From the NCBI RefSeq assembly GCF_036711975.1, contig NC_091972.1, forward strand, positions 37,267,001 through 37,331,000: DNA of 64,000 nt, given 5' to 3'. The DNA comes from Onthophagus taurus. Its lineage: Eukaryota > Arthropoda > Insecta > Coleoptera > Scarabaeidae. Positions within the stretch are counted from its first letter, which is position 1. Every line of letters begins with the position of its first letter. The position numbers and the translations under genes are program-made. Positions 43,072 through 54,798 of this stretch are shown one piece after another. A model generated the notes under the pieces. The model was not told the DNA's origin. It ran no database searches and worked only from the letters and a program-made list of their open reading frames with translations.

Positions 43072-44635
43072 AGTGCTAGCGTAAAGTAACCCCTCCCCTG
43101 TTTAACTTCTGAACAGATTGAGATATCAATATGAACAAAAAAACGTCAGTTTCTATATTTTATCAGCACAAATATTTTCTTATGGAAAATTTTGGTATCA
43201 CTTTTAGTTTTTCCGGAAAATGGAACAGCTTTGTTTTTTTAAATGGAACACCCAGTATATTATGGTATCTTTCGAAAGAGTAAAACAATACGAATTCAAC
43301 GATACTTCACAATCAAATATCGGTTTATTAGTTTTTTACATAAAAATTAAACAAAATGCGGAATTTCGCCGGAAAAACCAACGTATCTTCGTTGACTACC
43401 TGTCGAGATACAATGGGCCAGATAAATGGTGGACGGTCAGTTAAAGGTCGGTCTACGCTCGGATTAAGCAGGGTTAAAATCAGCAATTCTTTTAGAATGT
43501 TTTTATGAAACAATCAATACAAGAAAAGGATAAAAAGAAAGTTCTTTTTAAAACTTCTAAGAAAAAATTGTCATAACAACAATTTTAAAGTTTGTAGGTA
43601 CTTTGAAAATTTGTATTTAAGGCAGCATGCAAATATTTTCCTTCATTTCTATCTTTGAATTCTACCCGATCAAGTATAACCAAAGAAAGGCGAGATCAAA
43701 ATGGCTAGAAGGAGTTTAGAGCACAAAATCGAAGTAATTTTAATATTCGCTCGTGCTGACAGAAATCTACATGAAACAGAGCAACAATTTAAGGAACGAT
43801 TTCCTGAACATCCAATTAGTCGAAAATATTAGATAAGAGAACTTGTGAATAAGTTTTTGGAAACTGGAAGCGTCGAAGATCGCAAAAGAACTGGTCGTCA
43901 GATATTAACAGAAGTATTTAATGTGCCCATGATGTCGTCTGCTGCTATCGCATCAACGTGTGATGTGTTAAATATTTCCGCGTCGTTGTTGGAAGACGTG
44001 GAAATACTTAAAGAAGAATAAATATCATCCATTTTAAATAAAAATGCTTCATGAATTAACAGAAGATGACCCTGATATAGAAGAACAGAATTTTGTGAGC
44101 TAATGACAAATATGGTTGAACGAAATCGATTATACTTGAAACATATTTGTTTCAGTGATGAATGTACTTTCTTTTTGGGTGGAAAATTGCATCGGCGTGA
44201 TGTTAATCCACATGAATATCGTGACGTTATCACTCAATTTCATTAGAAAGTAAATGTTTTTTTTTTCAAGACTTTTGCAAATTGTACAACAGAATTCTGA
44301 CGATTTTGAAATGGAACTAGTGTTTCATCAAGACGGAGCACCTCCACATTATGCGCCAATGGTACGAAATTATCTTGATAAAAATTTTAATGGACAACAA
44401 GATCACCAGATCTGACACCTTTAGATTTCTTTTTATGGGGTTATTTAAAATCCAAGGTATATGAAATTCCGTTGGGTAGTATTGAGGATTTAGAACAAAA
44501 ACTTATTGACGTCTGCCAAAATATTGATCACATTTAAGCCGTGTGAGAGAGGAAACACTACAAAGATGGTACCACTGCCTAGAAGTTCAAGGTAATCATA
44601 TCGAACAATTTACTTAATATTTGATTCTTAATAAA
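43072..44635 (+). mobile_element. Decayed mariner-like element
   Basis: Begins CAGTGCTAGCGTAAAGTAAC just after the previous MITE. It includes a TTTAAATGGAACACCC block at about 43239 and a transposase relic. The right terminus is not visible; the extent is approximate. Confidence 0.5.
43701..44615 (+). pseudogene. Mariner-family transposase relic
   Basis: MARRSLEHKIEVILIFARAD and QFKERFPEHPISRKY (DUF4817-type), then VNKFLETGSVEDRKRTGR, HICFSDECTFFLGGK with the first Asp, VFHQDGAPPHYAPMVRNYL with the second, and DLTPLDFFLWGYL with the third. Multiple stops and shifts (first stop near 43832). The domain order is complete, the reading frame is lost. Confidence 0.65.
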
Positions 44636-44649
44636 TAAAAATAGTATAT

Positions 44650-45035
44650 TATTCAACAAGCGTATAATGGCGGCTGTTACCCACGAAGAAGAAGTTGCAA
44701 CACGAGCGAGCGAAGCGAGCGAGTGTTGTAATCTGAGTGGGTAACATCCATTATACGCAAGTTGAATACTATACTTTATCTACAACTATTTAATTTTGAA
44801 AAAAAAATCAAAAAAACGAAAAAAAAATAAACTTGATAGACATTTCAGACATAACCTCAATATAAGAAAGCTGTCATTTCTGTTAATATTTTATTTTTTG
44901 ATTAGTAGGCAGTGTCAGAAGTGTGGAATAATGGCCTCATTATTCAACACTTTGTCTGTCATGGGTAATGAGTGTCATTACCCGTCAAAAATCAATTGTA
45001 TAACGAATAGATTCAATAGTTGTAGATAAATTCTT
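44650..45035. mobile_element. Hairpin-rich element, copy Y
   Basis: Contains CACGAGCGAGCGAAGCGAGC, an unusually CG-rich self-complementary core in AT-rich DNA, TGGGTAAC and its complements, and GAATACTATACTTTATC shared with copy X (38510-39004). A second AATAGTTGTAGATAAA near 45015 is inverted to TTTATCTACAACTATT near 44773, suggesting a foldback. Confidence 0.5.
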
Positions 45036-45350
45036 TTATTATTAAATAACAACACTAAGCAAATTTTTCAACCGTTACCTATACTAGCAAAATCTTTAAT
45101 AAGAAAATTTCATTTCTTATATTGACTTTTTTTCTTTATAAATATTTTTTGATAAAAAAAATGGCATATATCAAGATTAGGAGTCTCTCTTAAAAATCGA
45201 TGATTTTTTTTTAATCGATAGGAATTGAGTCAAAAGAGGCGTAAATGATAAAAAAAAAGTGCGGAAAAGTGTAGTACTTACCGAAAAATCACTTTAAAGT
45301 TGCGATTTGACGTTTCTTTTTGGAAGTTCAAAGCAATGTTAAAATTGCAT

Positions 45351-45903
45351 TTTCGTATTAAATCCTAACCTCAAATTGTTTAATTTATACCCACGCACTA
45401 AATAAAAACTTATTTTCACTAAACTTGTTGAGATTACAACATATTTTCTGATGAAAACCTTATTTCTTAGGCTATCAAAGCATAACGACAATTACCTGTC
45501 GTTAGATAGAATTGTTTCTACCAAATGTGTGCTAATAGACTTTATGTTAATAGATTGTGTATCAATTGATATGTCAAACGACTGAAATATCTTTATATTG
45601 TAAATATAAATGATAATTAAGTATAATAGCTTATTTAATAGTACCTTACTTAAGTTAAAATAGTTAATTAATTAAAAATTAATATTAAACAAGACGTTAC
45701 AAAATAATAATAAAAAAATAACCCGTGTGACGATGGCAACAAACTGTGCATTTAACCAAATGACAATTACCTACAACTGACAACACAAGCAATGTTAACC
45801 ATGTATTTTCGTATTAAATCCTAACCTCAAATTGTTTAATTTATACCCACGCACTAAATAAAAAGTTATTTTCACTAAACTTGTTGAGATTACAACATAA
45901 TTA
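45351..45903. repeat. Direct repeat inside the foldback arm
   Basis: A segment of about 95 bp (TTTTCGTATTAAATCCTAAC to GAGATTACAACATA) occurs at 45351-45444 and again at 45811-45903. The same pair is present, inverted, in the right arm at about 49275-49370 and 49715-49810. Confidence 0.85.
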
Positions 45904-46060
45904 TTCATAATGACACCTATGTGAAGTTAGCCCCCAATTAAATAGCATTTTACATGTATAGTATTTTGATTATAACATGAGAACCAGTGAACCGATTTCG
46001 ATAAACAATGTCTCATTCGAAAGCTTAATCCTTGGCCAAAGTGGAAATGCCCGATTTGAA

Positions 46061-48014
46061 AACTCTTTCGAATTTCGCTAAAATGCCAAAATAATGCGAA
46101 GATACACGAAAATAACACAAAATTGACCATCTTTAAGTGGTGATAACTCGTAAACAATGTACCCGATGATCAAGATCTATACGTCACTCGATTCGTCATA
46201 GTGTCTTCTATCGAAATCACAAAATGTTCGATTTCAATTCTGTCCCGCTAACTTTATGCAGCCCTCGGAACGACACCGTCTTCGGCTCGCTGTTTATGCA
46301 CGTGTGAACGCTCGTGCTAAAAAATTAATTTAATCTAAATCGACTATAATTAGAGAACAGTTTGACGGATTTTAATGTTTTATATCTCAATCGAAAGTTT
46401 GTGTCTGGCTGAATGCTGTTGTCGAAATGCCCGATTCGAAATATTTAAGGATTTTGATTAAAACACAACAAACGAATTAATTAAACACATCAATTATCTC
46501 CGTAACTAATTGACCAATTTTAGTCATCAAAATCTCGGTCGAAAGTATGATCTGCAATGAATGCGAAGGTGGAAATGCCCGATTTCAAAATTTAGTTACA
46601 ATCGTTACATAGACTGTGTGTCTATTAACTGTGTATAAGAGCGTCGCCAGATAGGAGCAAAGATAGATTCGAAAAAAGAAATTGAATAGAATATAAGATA
46701 CAAATAGATTCTAAAAATCTATTTGAAATGTTTATAATCTGTTATCGCATTTAAATAGAGAGCATGAGATTTAAATAAAAATTTGTTATTAAAAGACTTC
46801 AAACCACTTAAATATTATAATTAGGATAATTATTAGTTAGTTTAACGTTATTTTGGAACTTAATAACACATATTATTGATGAAAATCCCTTTCGTAGTTA
46901 CAAAATTTTAACATCAAAAGTTCATAACGTAGGGTGAAATATTCGTCAAATCCTTTGGTCAAATCTGAAAGAGAAGAATAATAAACCTTATTTTGGAGAA
47001 ATTCAAAAGATTAAGGTAGAAATGCAATTGATGGGTACTTGTGGGTGTAATGGGCACGTTTCTACCCGGAAACAAAAAAGATGGAAGGTGCTGTAAGGTT
47101 GTATCGTTTCGAAAAGGCAACCTTTTTGCATATTTAAAGTTACAAATCCATCGAATCCACCTGGCGTCATGCAAAGAGTAGTATGTCAACATCTGGCCGT
47201 ACTAAAAGTCATCTCCCAGGGAATCTTGCCAGATATGTATATTTTCCACAAATCGTGCACAGCGAAGAAGCTTGATAAGGCGGCGGAATTTTATCGAATA
47301 GCTGCGATTATGTAAGTACGACCCTATGAAGCCAGCTGAGCAACGGGACCTGGAGGAAATCGCAAATGAGTATCCATCCGATAACGAACCGTCTATATAT
47401 ATTCGTCTACTCGGATACACTTGCGTAGCGTCTGGGAGCTCACATTGTTATAGGTATTTTTTATGTTACACGTGAATTAACAATGTAAGGCCAATGTTTA
47501 CACAAATATTTACGTACTTGCCAATTACACCAGTCGTGTGGGACCACCTTAAGAACAGAATAAACAATAGTCATCAATTGTAAAAACAGATTGAGTTCCT
47601 ATAAATAATTAATCTTATTTTTATAGCTGGTGTTTATATTTGACCCACACCCTTCTCCATATCTAATCCAAAAATTTTTAAATTTTCGCTAGTTTAAACG
47701 TAAATTAACCTAACTCAAAATCTAATTTCTACACAAAATTCTTATTTGGGCGATATTACATCGATAAAAGCAAGATTGACGATTTTTAAGCAACATGTAT
47801 ATTGTAAAATTATACGAAGATGGGTTTATGAGAAAGTTGAACTTGTTCATTCATAAGTAGATAGTTATTATTATCTTTATAATTTGTTACACGAATGAAA
47901 AAGCTCAACTCCTCCATAATTTATATTATGTTCAGTCTTTATGTGGTGCTAAAAAATATTGGAATTTTCTTTAGTTTTATGTTTCTAGTTTTCAGCCTCC
48001 TCCACATTTGTCCG
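46061..48014. other. Unpaired insert in the left foldback arm
   Basis: It has no inverted partner in the right arm. Its first part has three degenerate GGAAATGCCCGATT-type motifs (46045, 46427, 46572). Its middle (about 46970-47440) is markedly richer in G and C than its surroundings, with short open frames on both strands, none recognised. The remainder is plain AT-rich DNA. Confidence 0.45.
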
Positions 48015-50378
48015 ATAGCAACAAACTTGTATCCGTAATTTTTTATCTACTTTCTTAGCTGATATCTTTCTTATTATTAGAGATAATTCGAGATAATAAT
48101 TAGAGATTCTTTCTCTATCTAAATCGGTCTTTGTCTGTCGATAAGTTAATACTAAGATCAATCTGTACTTAAACTACAAAGCGGTGGCTCTGTACTTAGA
48201 TTAAATAGCTTAAAATTACCAAACTTCAAGCCTTTGTGCAATTGTTATCAAACCGATGTTTAAAAAACTATTATCACACTCGGAAAGAGCGCTCTTTAAA
48301 TTCATTATATCTTAACCCGGGTTTTCGTTGGTAAATGGGTCTATCGGCGTCATGCTTAAATCGCCCTTAATATACATCCCTACACGCAAAAACGTTTAAT
48401 TACTATTCCTTTAAACAAGTTTCTTATTTGATATTGGGAAAACTATAGAAGTATAGATCTATCTTATCTACAATTTGCTGCTCTTTCTAATGGTGTATAA
48501 CACGCGGCTATCGCTGCTTGGTTATAGAGTTTTTTCCTGGTGATATAAGAAAGTTATTGATCCCAACAATGTTTAAAAGTAACTAAAACGTGTGAATCTG
48601 GTAATTTTTTGACCAAAAACGTCCTTGTGTAAGTCTATAACTTCATGATATACTTCTATAGTTTTCCTCATATCAAATATGTAAGAAAGTTGTTTAGAGG
48701 TAGAGCAATTAAACGTTTCTGTATATAGAGATGTATATTAAAGGTGATTTAACCATGATGCTAATTGATATTGACCAACAAAAACCCGGATTAAGATATT
48801 TGAAGGAGCGTTCTTTCTGATTGTGAACACAGTTTTTTAAAATTCGGTTTGATAACAATTGCACAAGGGCTTGAAGTTTGGTAATATTAAGCTATTTTAC
48901 GTACAGAGCGGTGTTCTTCATCTTTTATTGATTTTAATATTAACATATCGGCAAACGAGGACCGACGATTTCATAAAGAAAGAATCAAGCTTTCATATGG
49001 TGCATTTAGTGTTCTGCTATATCTAATAATAAGAAAGATATCAGCTAATAAAATAGATAGGAAATTGCGGATAAAAATTTGTTGTTGGAAGGTTTGTTGC
49101 TATCGTCACATCGTCAATCGGGCATTTCCACTTTCGTATTGGCCAAGGATTAAGCTTTCGAATGAGACATTGTTTATCGAAATCGGTTCACTGGTTCTCA
49201 TGTTATAATTAAAATACTATACATGTAAAATTCTGTTTAATTGGGGACTAACTTCACATAGGTGTCATTATGAATAATTATGTTGTAATCTCAACAAGTT
49301 TAGTGAAAATAACTTTTTATTTAGTGCGTGGGTATAAATTAAACAATTTGAGGTTAGGATTTAATACGAGAAAATACATGGTTAACATTGCTTGTGTTGT
49401 CAGTTGTAATTGTCATTTGGTTAAATACACAGTTTGTTGCTATCGTCACACGGGCTATTTATTTATTTTTATTTTGTAATCATGTCTTTTTTAATAACTA
49501 TTTTAATTTAACTAAACTACTATTAAATAAGCTACTATACTTATTTATCATTTATATTTACAACATAAAGATTGCAAAGAGCTTTCAGTCATTTGACAGA
49601 TCAATTGATACACAAAGTCTATTAATACACATTTGGTAGAAACAATTCTATCTAACGCCATTTAATTGTCGTTCTGCATCGATAGTCTAAGAAACAAGGT
49701 TTTCATCCGAAAATATGTTGTAATCTCAACAAGTTTAGTGAAAATAACTTTTTATTTTGTGCGTGGGTATAAATTAAACAATTTCAGGTTAGAATTTAAT
49801 ACGAAAATGCAATTTTAACATTGCTTTTAACTTCCAAAAAGAAACGTCAAATCGCAACTTTAAAGTGATTTTTCGGTAAGTACTACACTTTTCCGCACTT
49901 TTTTTTATCATTAACACATCTTTTGAGTCATTTCCTACCGATTAAAAAAAAATTCATCGATTTTTATGAGGGACAGCTAATCTTAATATATGCCCATCGT
50001 ATCTCGTAAATGAGATGTGTTGTAATAAAAAAAAATTTTATTTTTCTCTTTTCTACTTCTGTTGTTGTTTTGGCCACTATTAATCGCAAAAATTCGCAAC
50101 ATTACTTTATTTACAATAATAAAATATCTACTTTAATATGTTACAACATTTTAAAACACGTAGCAATAAAAAAACTTAGATTAGCCAGAAAAACTTTACA
50201 ATAGTATCTAACAATTTAATCATCAAACGTTATCGATGCATTTTTTAGTTTCAAATGTAATATACAATATAGTCGTAATCTTTTGTGCGATATTCTAGTT
50301 GTCAACACATTCTTAATGTTTAAATCACCCCATTTTATATCAACTATTTAAATGTGCATTTTTGTGTTAATCTAAGGT

Positions 50379-50435
50379 ATGATCTCCAATTATTAAAGAA
50401 TTCAACTTTTCTATCAAATTTTATTATTACTTTAG
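50379..50435 (+). other. Probable 5' UTR intron of the TRPA gene
   Basis: AATCTAAG|GTATGATCTCC and, just before the start codon, TTATTACTTTAG|ATAGAAATG. The donor and the acceptor-to-ATG spacing are kept in the inverted copy at 60690-60740. The in-frame TAG just upstream of the ATG is part of the acceptor. Confidence 0.5.
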
Positions 50436-50441
50436 ATAGAA

Positions 50442-52265
50442 ATGCTTTATCTTAATGAAAGTGTAGAAATGGAAAGATTAATTCATAGTAGTAATACACA
50501 AGATCAAAGTGGCGATACCCCAATTGAAATTGCAGCAAGAAATAGAGACACAGAAACGTTTAAAAGGTTGTTTCAACAAAATTCGACTAACAATCCTCCA
50601 TTTACTAAGGTTGAATTAGAAAAATTATTTAAAATTCTTACAGACGATAAAATCCGCAACCAAGATTGTTTGCATTTTTTGCTAAACCAATCTTGTTTAC
50701 CCATAGATATGGTTAATTCAAAAGGTTATACACCTTTACACATCGCGATACAAATTGTAGATCATGATGCAGTGATTAATTTATTAGAACGTAGAGCTTC
50801 TTTGGCTAACAAAGCTGGTAAGATGGATCTTATGCCTATTCATAATATTTATCCAAAGTTGTTAGAAAAACACTTAGACGATTGCATTGTGTATAAAGAT
50901 TTGTTAGATGAATGTGATGAAGCAGGAATGGTAATAGAATTTAATTATACATCATTTCTTAGCGATGAAGATTCAAAAAAAAGAGAACCATTTTCTGAGA
51001 TGGATGTAATTTCCGTTATTAGCGAAACCCCGGAATTACAATATTTATTAAGTCACCCAATCATCAGTGGTTTTTTATATAATAAGTGGCGGAGGTTGTT
51101 ATGGTTTTTTATAGTTAATATTGTTTTTCACTTCGTCTTTGTCGCCTTTTTAGTTGTACATATAACTATGTCAAATTCAATTTATTATTATGGATTAGCT
51201 TTTACGTTAGGCGTTTTAATTTTAAAAGAAGCGATACAAATTATATTTTCACCTACAAGTTACATCACAGATTTCGAGAATTACATAGAAATATCGATGA
51301 TAATTTCAACCGTTATTACACTTTGTAATGAACATGGACATGTATCATCAGCTGTAGCTATTTTGTTAACATCAATTCAAACGATGTTTTACATCGGCAA
51401 GCACCCGGCTCTTTCTATTTATGTTTCATTTTTAAAAACGGTTTCTTTGAATTTTTTTAAATTTATACTTTGGTCATCAATTTTACTCGTAGGTTTTACA
51501 CTAAGCTTTTTCATAATTTATAACAAACCAATAGATAATAATATAAACGGAAATTACACCAACAACACTAACATTGAAGAATCCGATTTTTACGCCAGTA
51601 GAACTTTAACATTCACAAAAATAATCTTAATGTTAGTTGGCGAATTAGACGCAAACCCCTCTTATCTACAAACACTTTTTAACCAAATAATATTTTTATT
51701 TTTCATTTTCTTTATGACAATAACACTTTCTAATGTAATTAACGGTTTGGCCGTTCACGATATTCAAACGACTGAATCTAAGGCGGAAATTAATAGTTTA
51801 ATTGAACGAACTCGTCGCATTATTTATATCGAACGATTTCTACTCGACAACAGAGTTCGATGTTTATTAAACTGTTTCAATATCCACGAATTAATTTGCA
51901 AGGAAATATTTCTGTTTTACGACATATTTAAGAACAAAACAATTGAATTCACGTTCTACAATGCGTTAATTGCCCATAAACCTCCAGAAGAACTCTTCGC
52001 TTATATAATGCTTAAAGTAAAAAATTTGTTTAAGACGATAACGTGTTGGAGAGCTTTAGAAAAGAAATCGACAAACAACGCGAATAAGATCGTATTGGAA
52101 CGATTAATATCGAAAAAGAAATCTTTTGATCAATGTATAACTAATATTAAGAGGAATGTTGATAAATTTGTCGAAGAATTAAAAAATAATTCAATACCTC
52201 CGTTAGAATTTGAACATATAAATATAGTAAATGATTTAAATACTTTGGAAAAATATTTAAATTAA
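50442..52265 (+). CDS. Painless-like TRPA cation channel, short N-terminus
   Basis: 607 codons in one exon. Ankyrin-type repeats are visible at about residues 24-45 (GDTPIEIAARNRD) and 94-126 (KGYTPLHIAIQ), with a weaker one near 127-145. Six hydrophobic segments follow: about 219-240, 247-270, 280-297, 302-320, 337-361 and 414-436. A pore region has LMLVGELD at 397-403, as in painless-type TRPA channels. The S5-pore loop carries N-glycosylation-type sites at 370-378. After S6, SNVINGLAVHDIQTTESKAE is the family's post-S6 block. Painless itself is over 900 residues with more ankyrin repeats, so this paralogue has a much reduced N-terminus. These channels gate cations in response to heat or irritants at the plasma membrane. 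The frame is intact. Confidence 0.85.
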   Translation: MLYLNESVEMERLIHSSNTQDQSGDTPIEIAARNRDTETFKRLFQQNSTNNPPFTKVELEKLFKILTDDKIRNQDCLHFLLNQSCLPIDMVNSKGYTPLHIAIQIVDHDAVINLLERRASLANKAGKMDLMPIHNIYPKLLEKHLDDCIVYKDLLDECDEAGMVIEFNYTSFLSDEDSKKREPFSEMDVISVISETPELQYLLSHPIISGFLYNKWRRLLWFFIVNIVFHFVFVAFLVVHITMSNSIYYYGLAFTLGVLILKEAIQIIFSPTSYITDFENYIEISMIISTVITLCNEHGHVSSAVAILLTSIQTMFYIGKHPALSIYVSFLKTVSLNFFKFILWSSILLVGFTLSFFIIYNKPIDNNINGNYTNNTNIEESDFYASRTLTFTKIILMLVGELDANPSYLQTLFNQIIFLFFIFFMTITLSNVINGLAVHDIQTTESKAEINSLIERTRRIIYIERFLLDNRVRCLLNCFNIHELICKEIFLFYDIFKNKTIEFTFYNALIAHKPPEELFAYIMLKVKNLFKTITCWRALEKKSTNNANKIVLERLISKKKSFDQCITNIKRNVDKFVEELKNNSIPPLEFEHINIVNDLNTLEKYLN

Positions 52266-52363
52266 TCTACTATTGTAGATTAATATCATGTTGTGTTTAA
52301 AAGATTATTGAGATTAAAAGTGATTTTTAATGAATTCTACTTTCTTTATTCTTTTAAAACCCA

Positions 52364-52634
52364 TTAATAGATCATACTTATTGAAATATGTTTGTCCAAA
52401 GAAATGTTTGAAGATAAAGGAGAATAAATATCACTGACAAACAAAGTTTGTAGAGAATAATCTGATAAGAATGCTAATACAGAAACAGATGTTTTTGCTG
52501 CCTTTATATTTTTACAGTTCTTTTTAGAGCTATCGTTGTTTCTAGCGGTTGCTTTAAGCGGTAAGTCAATAAACAAATCAAAATAACCACTACTTTCAAC
52601 ATTAATTTCAATCTGTGGGTACACTAAAAATTAT
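52364..52634 (-). CDS. Possible terminal exon of an unknown minus-strand gene
   Basis: On the minus strand an acceptor-like AATAATTTTTAG is followed by an open frame of 90 codons (PQIEINVESSGYFDLFIDLP, then SVSVLAFLSDYSLQTLFVSD), a stop, and AATAAAG about 20 bases later. Codon composition looks coding, but I recognise no family. No upstream exon is visible before the repeat at 52740. It converges tail-to-tail with the TRPA gene. Confidence 0.4.
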
Positions 52635-52739
52635 TTTAAATAAAAGGACAGAAAATAAGACCTTTTTTATATTTAAAATATTTTTTTAATTATTAAAATA
52701 TATTTTAAACGGCTTTTAAAGTTAATGAATTGGCGCCAT

Positions 52740-53870
52740 CGTTTCTAGGAACTTTCGTCGCGTTGCAATACCAATCGGTGATATTGGTTGCATACTTAGT
52801 CGGTTACGATCATATATATACTATCTCCTATATCGCTGACTAAGGCAGCAAAAGAGTGTAAACACTAGAGTGCAGATATATATATATCTGTCTCTGTCGT
52901 GCCCCCGTCTACTCAAGAGATATGCGTGAACACGCTTTTATCTTATTGGACGGTGAATTAAAAATTAATAGCAGCTGATGACCTTGATGTTTATAAATCA
53001 CCAAATAAATGTTTGACGTAAACATAACTTAAAATCTAAATATTTAGTTATGTATATTATAGGTTTCATGTGTATAATAACATAATTATTAACATATTTT
53101 AGGACTAAGCAATTTAAAATGTAATTATTATTTGTTAAGAAAGTGAAGAAAATTTGTTAAAAGATATTTTTGGGGCCTAAAAATTGGTTGAGCAGGTAGA
53201 AGGAAAGATCTCAGTGTAATAAAAAAGAATTCAAAGCCCTCCTTTTCTTGAAACATTTTTCTTAAAAATTTAATTAATAATTACATCGATATGATGAAAA
53301 TTTTATGATAGAATATTATGTACATTAAATAGTAAGTACCCTAAGTACATATTTTATATCTTTAATTAATGTAACAACTTCATTAAAGGGCGTGAACTCA
53401 CAAATTATTGTAAAAATTAATAACTATATTTTGGTACACATTTTTAATAATTACTATGTATATATGTATTAATTTAATTTTAAAGAATATAATGTTTAAT
53501 GAACAACCTATATAAAGTTGATATTTAAAGCAATATTCAACGTCAATTTCACAAAAAGTACATATATTCTAATTTATTTGATGCATCTACGATAATTTAT
53601 AATTAAAGTCAATTATCTACAATAATTACATTTCAAAGCTGCATAAAATACGCGCGAAACAATTCAAACTCTTTAAAATTTACGATTCGCGCAAGCGCCT
53701 TCGCGACATGGGGGCACGACAAAGACAAAACATATATCATTCCGTCTGCTTTTGATGGAAACGCTCGCCACTCATTGCTTAGATAAGGAGTCAGCGATAT
53801 AGGAGATAGTATATATATGGTTACGATCATAATATATACAGGTATTTCAGCGAGACCGGTCATTAAACCC
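52740..53870. mobile_element. Inverted-repeat element around a noncoding core
   Basis: GGTTACGATCATATATATAC, CTCCTATATCGCTGACT and CGTGCCCCC in 52800-52910 recur as reverse complements in 53700-53840. The ends are worn. The middle is AT-rich without frames. Class unknown. Confidence 0.5.
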
Positions 53871-54507
53871 TTGTTTATAGATATACATCGTTATTCAACC
53901 GATGTTAGTTTGTGCACATGATACCCAGATGGCAGGGTAATTTATGTGTCGCCATTCATAAAAATTTAAATTTTACTATACGCGTCGTAACGTATTACTA
54001 CGAAAAACGTAAAATAAGTTGCATACATTTTAGTATTTCTTGCATAGAAAAAAATCGATAATGTGTCCTTCGAGAATAATACCGAATTGTTGGAGATTAT
54101 TCGTCGGTAGGTACCGATTTGTAGACTCCAAATTTTTTTAAGTAGGTGTATGAACAGGTTTTATGAGAGGAAACCAACTGCGTTGAATCTTTTTAAGAAG
54201 TTTGTTTAAAAGACTATATTTTATATACCGAGTAAGGCATTCAAATTGAGCCTACCTAATAACTCATAAAACATCAATTTTATTAAAAAAGTTTCAGATA
54301 AAACTTTCATCGTATAAAGGCGGAAAGTATTCTGAACGATTTTTATTGCATATTAGAAGCGCCATCAATATTTTTCAATTGTTAAGTATGCTTTTCAAAG
54401 GCTACATATTTTTTGATAAGCATGGTTTTTCGAAGGAACGGCTAATTGAAAAGTTACCTATAATCCCACAAAATATATTAACTGCCCAACGTCGTTAGTA
54501 ATTCATT
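53871..54507. other. No gene seen
   Basis: AT-rich, no recognisable repeat or coding frame before gypsy element B. Confidence 0.45.
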
Positions 54508-54512
54508 TCACG

Positions 54513-54757
54513 TGTTATATAATGTAGTAACATTATTGTTATGTATGTTGGTATCGGAACAACTTCATGTTGCTGGCACGTTCCCGCCAAGACAATAATA
54601 AGAGAGACGCTTGCATGTCGCTTGTTTGTACTTGTTTGGACTTGTATAAAAATTATAATAGTCGTAGTTGGTTAATAAAGTAAATACAATATAATAGTTG
54701 TTGATGAATTATATGAACGCTGGTAGTTCGCTTTATTGATAAACAGAACATAAGATA
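54513..54757 (+). repeat. 5' LTR of gypsy element B
   Basis: TGTTATATAATG to ACATAAGATA, with an AATAAA at 54674-54679. Confidence 0.9.
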
Positions 54758-54798
54758 TGGTGTCAGGTGTATAAAAGAAAAAAAAAAAAGTGCATAAA

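Larger units (their letters stand above)
45160..50003. mobile_element. Large foldback element with about 0.9-kb outer arms
   Basis: The outer left arm (45160-46060) is the reverse complement of the outer right arm (49105-50003), from GCATATAT-AAGATTAG at the tips to CTTGGCCAA and GGAAATGCCCGATT at the inner side. Inner arms 48015-48480 and 48620-49090 are also inverted copies and directly continue the right outer arm. On the left side about 1.96 kb (46060-48015) separates the two, so a later insertion probably split the left arm. The element is noncoding and ends about 440 bp before the TRPA start codon. Confidence 0.7.

Noticed and set aside
49270..49639. Short open frames in the right foldback arm as genes
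   Set aside because: They exist in the arm of a noncoding repeat, are not conserved in the left arm, and show no motif.
53633..53863. 76-codon minus-strand frame
   Set aside because: It is read from the arm of an inverted-repeat element (52740-53870) and contains repeat ends instead of domain motifs.
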